A stretch of DNA of 64,000 nt from Annona cherimola (taxonomy: Eukaryota; Streptophyta; Magnoliopsida; Magnoliales; Annonaceae). A model generated the notes under the pieces. It was not told the origin of the DNA, made no database searches, and saw only the letters and a list, made by a program, of their open reading frames with translations. The position numbers were made by a program, and so were the translations under genes. Positions 55,970 to 64,000 of this stretch are shown in pieces. The stretch covers positions 12,901,579 to 12,965,578 of the forward strand of contig CM059975.1 of assembly GCA_030490835.1 (NCBI GenBank). The letters are read 5' to 3'. The first letter of the stretch is position 1, and each line of letters opens with the position of its first letter.

Positions 55970-58500
55970 TCATCGCAACCACTATGCTTCTCACAGTGAT
56001 ACATATCTTCAGATCTGGCAGGCAGCTTTGTAAGATGGTAAGGGTAGACTCGCAACAGTCGCTGCTTGTTTTTGGAAGGCAAGAGGTGCGGAAGTAAGAT
56101 AGGATAGCTCTATTCTTGGTGCACCTTAATTATTTTACTCACTTTAATTATATTATTTTTTATCTTTATCTTTATATTTCAATAATTTTTTACACAACTA
56201 TCATATTTATTTTTACTTTGCTCTCATAATATCATTTTATTCTCACCATTCATAAAAATTTTTCCACTTACATTTCCAAACACACTATGAATATAGTTTA
56301 GTTGTATGAAAAATTGTTTGAAAGTTTAGGTAACGTACTATAAAGCACTTATATTAATTTTAAAATGTAATGATCCTATTATTGAGTCTCTATGAAATTA
56401 AAAAATAGCCCGAAAGATTTTTATGAACTACAAATTTGAAATTATTCTCAAAGCGATTTTAGTATTTTTCTCATGGTTCAATTCATTTGAATTACTATAG
56501 CTGATGTTGTTAGACTGCCGCCAAGTATGATATTATGGGATTAACACTAATCCCATATATGGGGTTGGACTATGACAGTTAAGAACCTTATGTTAATTGT
56601 ATCTGATGCATCTTGAGGGTCGCCACCAACATCACTAGTAGAGTCTTATAAACACTCTCATCTCGTGAAAAAGACATTATATCTACCTGCTAATACAACA
56701 GTGCCATTCCTTCCCTCGCAAAGTAATCATACAAACTTACCCCCCTGTCAGCCCGACGTCTCACCATCATCACTTGATCATATTGGCTCATAGTACCATC
56801 GATCTAATATTGCCTCTTCTGTTATATGCTATCTCCAACTATTGGACCTCGTTGAGGGTAACGTAAGAGGCATGCCTAATTAGTAACGTATTTGATAGGC
56901 AACTAGCCCTATTAACTCTGATGATCAAGGCAATCAACACTGCCTTACCTATGAGAAACAATCAACACTAAAGCATTCCTCTACTGCTTCTCGGGTAGAA
57001 TTCATAGTCATAATAGACCTTATTAGAGATTTTTCAACAATGATTGACTCAGACATGAGTCGAGCATGGTCATGCAACTTCAATTTTTCCTTCAGCAGCA
57101 AGCGCTTCATACTCTTTGGTAGCCTCCATGACTTCTGTCATCGCTCTAACTCTTGAGCAACCCTTCCACTTTCACTCGTAGCAGTATCTCATAAAAAAAT
57201 TTTGCAATCATCCCCATCTCTTGTGGTCCCATTTCAAGACCGCATGCCCTGCCATGCACCACCATAATCTCGAATTCTAATTAGACTTAGAGTACCTTTC
57301 TATACATTTAGTTGGATGACTTTAGCTCCTCATCCCAACTACCTACTCACAGTCTTCTCGACTCTCTCATTCCTCATGTCTTAAATATTATCTTCTCAAA
57401 CCTAATACGCCAACATAACTATAGTGCTATCTTCTTTTGGCAACCTAGACTTTCTTATTAATATCTATAATCTTGACTTTCACAATTCACTGGCCAATTA
57501 TCTACAAGTTTAATCAGTGTCTCAAAAATTTCAGATTCTGAAAATATCAATATTTAGTCCAAAATTCAGTCCTACAAGTTGTGGTGAACTATAAGATTTA
57601 CGGAGACTTCAAAAAGCCAGTAGGTCTCAAGTGTTACATTTCCTATCACCCCACCCTTAATGAGCAAGAAAATATATGATCTGCATCCCTTATTCCTATA
57701 GAAGACACCATTTGGATCTGTCACCCCCAAATGAGTAAGGGAAAATGTGCCATGAATTCTTCTATACACTTGCATCTCTTCAAAAAGATGCTAAATGAGT
57801 TTGTTAGCACAGTCATGTGGCTCATTCCCTCAAAAGTGAGTCACACAAGCTCATGTGGCTTCACGCCATCATTGCCTTATTGTATTGACCCATGACACTA
57901 CCTTTTTTATTACACTCTCTCCAACCAATGGACCTCATTAGCTATCATGTCAGTTGTGCACCCGATTACGAACTTATCTATTTATTACCAACAAATCAAA
58001 TACACTATTAGACCCTCATCATGGACCATCACTGCCAACATAAGATTCAAGCTAGCCAAAGGTAGTCTTCACTCCTAAGGACAGGAAAACACTCTCAGTT
58101 ATACAAAACAAGACAAAGATATAATAAGAATCTTCATCAGTTCTTTTCACATTTAGGATGACTTCCCTTTCTCCTTTGTCATCTCTCATTCCACTCTAAA
58201 GGCTTAAGCTATTTTCCTGGTCATAATTGGGGTTAACTTGTACTCTAATCATTTTCTAAATAGTTAAGCCCTATTTTCTATGATTTTTCATGTAGGTCTT
58301 GGAACTATAAAACTTTCTTTTCACATAAAATCATATGTTCCTAATTCTAGTATTTCTTTGAGCCCCAATAACTCATCTTGCCTTGATTTTGTAATCCTTG
58401 ACTTTTGTAGCTTCATCGATAATTTGCATAAATTTATAAATAAGATAACTTTGAATATTTTAATTAGGTGGTAACAATGATGAATAAAATGAGCAATTGA
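55970..58500. repeat. Unassigned region with a diverged direct repeat about 1.1 kb apart
   Basis: 56745-56930 and 57865-58000 align with gaps: CACCATCATCACTTGATCAT...CTATCTCCAACTATTGGACCTC against CGCCATCATTGCCTTATTGT...CTCTCTCCAACCAATGGACCTC, both followed by ...TTAACGAACTTATC-like text. Direct repeats bracketing C/T-rich, stop-ridden DNA suggest a decayed LTR-type element, but no primer-binding site, gag or pol was found. Confidence 0.35.
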
Positions 58501-59361
58501 TTTTATATAAAATAGTTATTATGAAATTAGTGATCCTATATGATCATTTTTGCAATTTAAGAAGTCATAAACTACATACGTGATGAGTAAAAACTCCAAC
58601 GTTTGACTACTCACTTCGATAGTTGACATTTTTTGCTTGACTAAAGGAGATTAGTGATAATAATGGATGTAAGAAGAATTGTCTACAAATCCATCTAATC
58701 TCTCCCAAATAAGGGTAAGAATTATTGAGTTGACCCAATGACTACCTTCAATCTGACCATTTTTTACCGATTCAAATTAAAAAAATATGACCTATAGCCA
58801 TAATAGGATGTTAAAAATTCTTACTAAATTTGAAAATAAGGTCAAGATAGCTTACCTTGTCCTACCCAAAGAGTCTCACCCCATCGCCATGCATTTATTC
58901 ATTAAAATTTATTCTTATTTTCTTTTAAAAAATTCATATTATTTATGAGTAATTGTACTTTAATTTAGTTTGTTATTATATCTTATAACAATTAACATGT
59001 AAATTTGATATAAAGTTGTTTAATCATACAAAAAATAAAGATAACCTTTATTGTCAACATAGATGATTGATTTGTAAATGAAATTCTCTGTGAGGTATGT
59101 TTAGTTAATTATTTTTAATAAATTTTTACATTATCTATGTTTAGTGATGTTTCTCTATGGTTAATGGTGTTTTACTTTTAGTAATTAGTATAAATTTGTA
59201 AAGCACTTGACCTTTAAATTTAATATATACATGACTTTATAGTTGATAGCTATTAAAATTCTTTAAATTATCATATGCTCAAACTTCATTTTCTTCCCAA
59301 ATTTATCGGGACGAGACTACTTCCATGTTTGTCCCAGTATCTATTGTAAAAAGGTGAAGGT
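58501..59361. other. AT-rich intergenic DNA
   Basis: No gene, defined repeat or regulatory pattern identified. Confidence 0.4.
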
Positions 59362-59370
59362 TTGATCTAC

Positions 59371-59739
59371 GCAAAATGATCATTTCGAACTAGTCCAAAA
59401 GAAATTTTTTTTAAAAAAAATTCAAATTTTTTTTTTTGTAAAACGGTTGATCTAGTTATACCAATTTTAGAAATGTATATATATTTATTTTAGATTTTAA
59501 AAAATATGAGTATTTTAATCATGTTTCAACGGTTTAAAATAACTAAAATACCTTTATGTTTAAAAATTCAAAATAAATATATATCTAAAAATGATAAAAT
59601 TAGGTTTTATAAATTAAACATGACTAGAATAATAATTTTAAAAAAAAATTTAAAAAAAAAATACATATTTTAGACTGATCTGAAATGAGGCCGGTATGAA
59701 ATGGCCTAATTTCAGACCAATCTGAAATGATCAGGCCTC
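59371..59739. mobile_element. M2-type MITE
   Basis: 369 bp, ends GCAAAATGATCATTTCGA and (inwards) GAGGCCTGATCATTTCAGAT, flanked by TTGATCTAC (59362-59370) and TAAATCTAC (59740-59748), 7 of 9 bases shared. The centre has ATGAGTATTTTAATCATG / GTTTAAAATAACTAAAATACC. Confidence 0.75.
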
Positions 59740-59849
59740 TAAATCTACATTGTGATGTTACCTTATGGTAGAAATTAAGGTTAATCAGGACGTTAAAAGA
59801 GTGCGATTGATCTTGATCTTGATCCCTTTTGATATCTAACCGCTTCTGA

Positions 59850-60750
59850 GCAAGCCCGTCGCACGTCAGCGACGTGTCAATTCGCCACGTCAATGGTCCA
59901 GCTAAGCTGGGCCTCTGCTTTTGCCGCTGCGGTGGGGCCCACTCCCTTGTGTCTCGGCTCACGCCTTCCTAGTTCCTACTCCAATCCCTCCTGACAGAGT
60001 TGGGCGTGCGGAGATGAGGTGTAGGCATGTCAGGCTATTGTGCGGCCGGCCTTCGGGTCCTGCTGGCTGCATGTATCGATGCCATCCATCACCCCTCCGT
60101 TCATCCCTATGGATGCACGCATGGCTTGTACATCCAACACATGATGCATGCACCTTCTCCGCGCCATGTTGCTCACCTCAAATGCCGCATGCTTGGCACG
60201 TGAGATTTCGCGTCGCTTTTGTGCACCACTCAGCCTGGTTAGATCCTCGCAAAACGCATGCGCTTGTCCTCTCCCTAAATAAAAACGCGCAGGCGTTGGT
60301 AGAAACTCGCGGCGAAATGTTAGATTTTTGTGGAGCCGATGCACGGTGCGGATCTAGCATTGGTGTCGGTAGGGTATGGCAGGGCGCTTGAGAATGGAGG
60401 ATAATGGAGGATGGGCATGTGCGAACGTGCGAGGAAGATTGGGATATGGCGTTGGTGGGGACAAGGAGGGCGTCGTGTCAAACGCCGCAGGAGTCGTTGC
60501 GTTGAGGACGGGATGACGCCTTTCGAGGAGAATGTCTTCCTGGCCCGAAATTTGACACGCCGAAAGCGACGCATCGCAATTCGTAGTGACAATGTTGGTG
60601 GGCCCCACCTATGGCTGGGGTTTGTTTTATTTCCCTTCCCCCTCTTTGATTGCCGGCCGGCTACACACCTAACCAGAGCCCACATCCCACCGTCCCTGCC
60701 GCGGGCGTGCCGTGCACGTGCGCTGCTCGATTTTAGCCACTTACAGCTGT
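59850..60750. other. CpG-rich block without a recognised gene
   Basis: This is the richest GC/CpG stretch in 33-64 kb, with overlapping ORFs of 113-156 residues on both strands that look like products of high GC. Motifs include CCACGTCA (near 59884), repeated ATGCATG/GCATGC words (60110-60260) and a TATA-like CCTAAATAAAAACG near 60274. It may be a promoter plus leader or a decayed gene. No domain is seen. Confidence 0.35.
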
Positions 60751-61367
60751 AATTCCATAAAACTCTTCATAATTAATTAATTTTTCTTCACAGTTATTAA
60801 TTTTCACAGTGCCGTTGATAAACGGCTTTTCTGAAACGGTCTTGTTTGCTACACGTTTTGAGTTTTGAAAGCGCGCATTTCATTGAGTATTTGACACGAC
60901 TTCTAATTCTGGATGATTGTAAATATAACTGATTAGTTTAACTATAATTATAAATATATTTAAAGATTTTTAAAAATTGCAAATAATACTACACAGTTTG
61001 ACCGTAATTATAAATACATCTATGCTTACTGCACCGAGTAAGTATATTTGTAAAGATAGGTAAACTAAATAAATATATTTGCAATTTTAAAAATTTAGTA
61101 GGTAAATTTGATTTTTGCAACTATACCCGCGCTGTTTGCATATTTTTACAAATACATCAACATTATTGCATTACAATAATATTGTCATAATGATTTGAGT
61201 ATATTTGCAACTATAGTCAAATTAAATGAATATATATATATGCAAATTACCTTTTAATTTTAGATAAAATTTTATCACTTCAACTAGCTAATAAGCAACA
61301 ATAAATACAAAAAATAAAGGTATGAAATTCAAGCTTATCCAAAAAGGCAGAATTATGCGGTTTCCTA
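60751..61367. other. AT-rich intergenic DNA
   Basis: 60905-61260 repeats ATAATTATAAATA(C/T)AT and TATATTTGCAA words, a diffuse low-copy repeat, without gene evidence. Confidence 0.4.
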
Positions 61368-61376
61368 ACCAAATAA

Positions 61377-61748
61377 GGAGCATGATCCTGTGCTCCTAGG
61401 TGCAAATATTTAATTTTTAATTTTTTGTAAAAAAATTTTACACAACTATTAATTTAAATGCATTTAACATGTGTATTAATTTTTACCTTTTTATATTGGT
61501 AGATATTTTTTGAATTTTTTGAAATCAATGATATTTTAGTAATTTTAAATTACTAAAAATGCTACTGATTTAAAAATCTAAAAAAAATTTACAGATTTCC
61601 AAAATTGGTAAAAATTGATATACATATAGATATGTTAAATACACTTAAATTAATAGTTGTGTAAAAAATTTTTAACAAAATAAAAAATTGTTAAATGCAT
61701 CCGGATGCACTGGGCCTAAGTCCACTTAGGTATATTTAGATAAAACCC
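61377..61748. mobile_element. M1-type MITE
   Basis: 372 bp, left end GGAGCATGATCCTGTGCTCC, right end ...AAGTCCACTTAGGTATATTT to AAACCC. Exact 9-bp duplication ACCAAATAA (61368-61376 and 61749-61757). Centre ATCAATGATATTTTAGTAAT / ATTACTAAAAATGCTACTGAT. Confidence 0.87.
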
Positions 61749-61757
61749 ACCAAATAA

Positions 61758-63690
61758 AGCCTTAATCTAAAGCTCAACCATTGTTGTACTCATTCAGGCT
61801 TCATTTGTTAGATTTCGATTCAATGCACTCGACACAATGGACCACCTATAAGTATTTTTTTTAAAATTATTAATTTACCTTATAAACTAAATTTTACTTT
61901 TTTGGAGATATATATTTATTTTATATTTTGAAATGCATGGGTAACATGGACATTTGAGATAACCATAGTAATCTTGTGTTTAAAAATTCAATACAAATTA
62001 TAGGTTTTTATCATTTTCTATGACAAAAGAACCAAATAAAGATATATATGTATCAAAAAATGGTAACTTTATTTATAGGTTAAATATACATAGAGTAATA
62101 ATTTTGTAAAAAATGAAAATTAAAAAGTAGTCCATTGCATGGGTGCACTAAGGTTTTATCGACTAGTTAGAGTCCCTGTTGGGTAAAATGTTTTAGTGTT
62201 AAAATGGTTTATCATCTCTTTACCATACACTTTTCAAAAAATAATGTGACATGTTAACTACTTAAGTATTTTATTTTTCATTTTATCATTGTATTCTAAT
62301 TATCTTTCACAACTATATTTATTCTCACTTTATCACTATTATATTATATCTTTTTTAGCATTTTTAAAAATATTTTTTCCACTTTTCCATCCAAACTGCC
62401 CACATTACTAAGCACATAAACATAGTACTTTGATTCCCCATGGTTAAAATAGCATGGGGCCAACTAATGTGGTCAATTGATGAGATCATGTTGAATTTTT
62501 TAAAAAAATTATGCTTTTATACTCCTCATTTAGATAGGGCTGTGTATTTTTTAGAGAATTTTATTTTGTATATATCTAAGTTTTTTAGATTATTTTTTTT
62601 CAAAGTAAATTCTTGAAAACTTTATATGAACTTATCTAAACAAGGATTACGGAAGCATTAAAAAAAATATGGAGTGCTACAGGCAGTTGACCGTTAGTAG
62701 GCTAGGCTTTTTTTTTTTTTTTTTTTGGAAAAAGTTAGTAAGGTAGTTATGTGTTGACTTTCGCATTCCAATTCTCACTTTTGTAAAAGCGAGAAGGATG
62801 GGGCATTAGCCAGGCCCTAAAATGAGGAAATAAAAAATATTAATAAATAAAAATAATTTGTCAATATATGAAATCTTTTAGAACTTTTAATTCGATATGT
62901 ATGTGTATATATATACTTGGAATTTTTTGGTTACAATATACAAAAAAGGTTATTTCCAACACGATGAATTGTTTAATCTAACAGGATAACATTGTTGTAT
63001 AACAAACTAAGCATGGATTTTTTGTTTACATTTCAAAAAATAACATGGGTGGCTACAGAGTAATCATTTACACTTGTATGGACAGTGAGAAAGGGTTCAT
63101 TTGGTGAGGCCTAGATGTTGGAAAAATATTTTGTGGAAGAAATTTTAGAAAATGATGTGAATAATAATTAGAATATAATATAATCAGAGATAAAAATGTA
63201 AAAAATGATTATAATATAAAGAAAAGTATGATAGATAAGGAATTAAAATATTAAATCATATGAAAATATTAAATTAAATGAAAATGTGTATAGAAAGGAG
63301 TGGTCTATTACTTTCTACAAAATTTTGATTACACCAAACAGCTCCAAAATATATTAATGGATGTATTTTTTAAGAGAAAAATGTAAAATGAAGAATGGGA
63401 ATATAAAGTGAATATGAACGTGGTAAAACGGGAATAAGGAAAAAATAAATAAAGTATTATATGAAAAATAAAAGAAAACGATTGAAAAATATAAAAAATT
63501 ATTAAAACAAAGGCATAAAAATGAAAAAAGGAGAGTTGAGCATGGACTTTTGCAGACAAATTCTCTATTTTTTATTTTTCTCCGACAAACGTACCCATGT
63601 TTTTAAAATACACCGATGAGCATGAGTTATCTACAAATCCATTTACATAAATGAAACATTTTCGTGGTTTTAACTAAACTGGTTAAATAC
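61758..63690. other. AT-rich DNA with decayed inverted-repeat elements
   Basis: 61800-62170 is a decayed M1/M2-like inverted pair (CAATGCACTCGACACAATGGACC...CAGTCCATTGCATGGGTGCA-type ends). 62180-62400 and 63100-63600 have Tourist-like fragments. A poly-T tract lies at 62708-62726. No gene. Confidence 0.4.
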
Positions 63691-63719
63691 ACTGATGGAT
63701 CACTCCCACGAAACGGCTG

Positions 63720-64000
63720 GTTAAGAAATATGGAGAATCCTGGAGGGCGTGTAGGGCACGGCGAGAGCGAGTAAAAAATAACAATGTGGGTCCTGGCACC
63801 TGTTACATAGACCCGCCTCCGCGGACGCTGCTATGGGCGGCTCGCGTCAAGCACACGCCAAGTAAGTGAACACGTGTCAATCTACGGCGACCTACCCAAC
63901 GTATTGAGGAACATTTTCTTCGTAGGACCGAAAATTCAAGGGGAAAAAACCATCCCACGGCAACGGCGGCAACGCGCGGGCGAAGGAGATACGTGGCGGC
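63720..64000. promoter_or_regulatory. Promoter-like DNA at the right edge with G-box/ABRE words
   Basis: GC and CpG rise sharply. CACGTGTC (63871-63878) and TACGTGGC (63990-63997) are ABRE/G-box-type sites, and CAACGGCGGCAACG words lie at 63961-63975. This probably precedes or overlaps the 5' end of a gene beyond the window. No start codon with a recognisable peptide is visible. Confidence 0.4.

Noticed and set aside
56510..58270. A complete LTR retrotransposon
   Set aside because: Only a diverged direct repeat is visible; no TG...CA LTR ends, primer-binding site, polypurine tract or pol motif could be shown.
59921..60685. ORFs of 113-156 residues in the CpG-rich block
   Set aside because: Open on both strands at once, no domains; explained by high GC.
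1..64000. tRNA, rRNA, CRISPR, integrated virus, organelle DNA insertions
   Set aside because: I looked for tRNA arms, rRNA words, regularly spaced repeats, coat/polymerase motifs and chloroplast or mitochondrial gene text and saw none.

Overview
This is plant nuclear DNA, probably from a flowering plant. It is AT-rich, the genes carry GT-AG introns, and I recognise five genes, all with plant relatives. About a third of the window is recognisable as small non-autonomous DNA transposons. I cannot fix the lineage. I see no rRNA, tRNA, CRISPR, bacterial operon or viral gene.

Genes. (1) The 5' exon of NUP35/Nup53 (nuclear pore) is on the minus strand at the left edge (824-1404); the rest lies off the window. 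(2) An intronless SWIM + RING-type zinc-finger protein is on the minus strand (5301-5999). (3) An eight-exon peptidyl-tRNA hydrolase 2 gene with an N-terminal membrane anchor is on the plus strand (7669-12255). (4) A small NFD6-like organelle-targeted protein is on the plus strand (15243-19209). It has two possible C-termini: read-through of exon 2, or splicing to an exon 3.6 kb away. A 1.5-kb hAT-like element sits in that intron. (5) A two-exon subfamily-I GATA factor is on the minus strand (31268-32850). A decayed RNase-H-like (RVT_3) fragment lies at 14057-14345. The genes look like independent housekeeping and regulatory loci, not a cluster.

Transposons. 33-64 kb holds no gene I can recognise. 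Across the whole window I delimit about 25 elements, many by exact target-site duplications. One group is palindromic MULE-type MITEs with 9-bp duplications, in three internal sequence types: M1 (ends resembling GGnnCCnATCCTnTGCACC), M2 and M3, plus a related (TA)n-associated type K. A second group is hAT-like, with 8-bp duplications (H1-H4); several carry many copies of a short CCG-containing motif near their ends. A third group is Tourist-like, with 3-bp duplications and GGGTGTGTTTGG ends (T). Nesting is frequent: M1 and M3 elements sit inside an M2 at 21.3-22.2 kb, and a K element sits inside an M3 at 49.1-49.8 kb.

Other. There are promoter-like islands without recognisable genes: an RY/G-box/TATA cluster near 27.9 kb, an ACGT-motif cluster at 35.0-35.5 kb, a CpG-rich block at 59.85-60.75 kb, and a G-box/ABRE region at the right edge. 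There are also two tandem duplications and two long poly-G runs.
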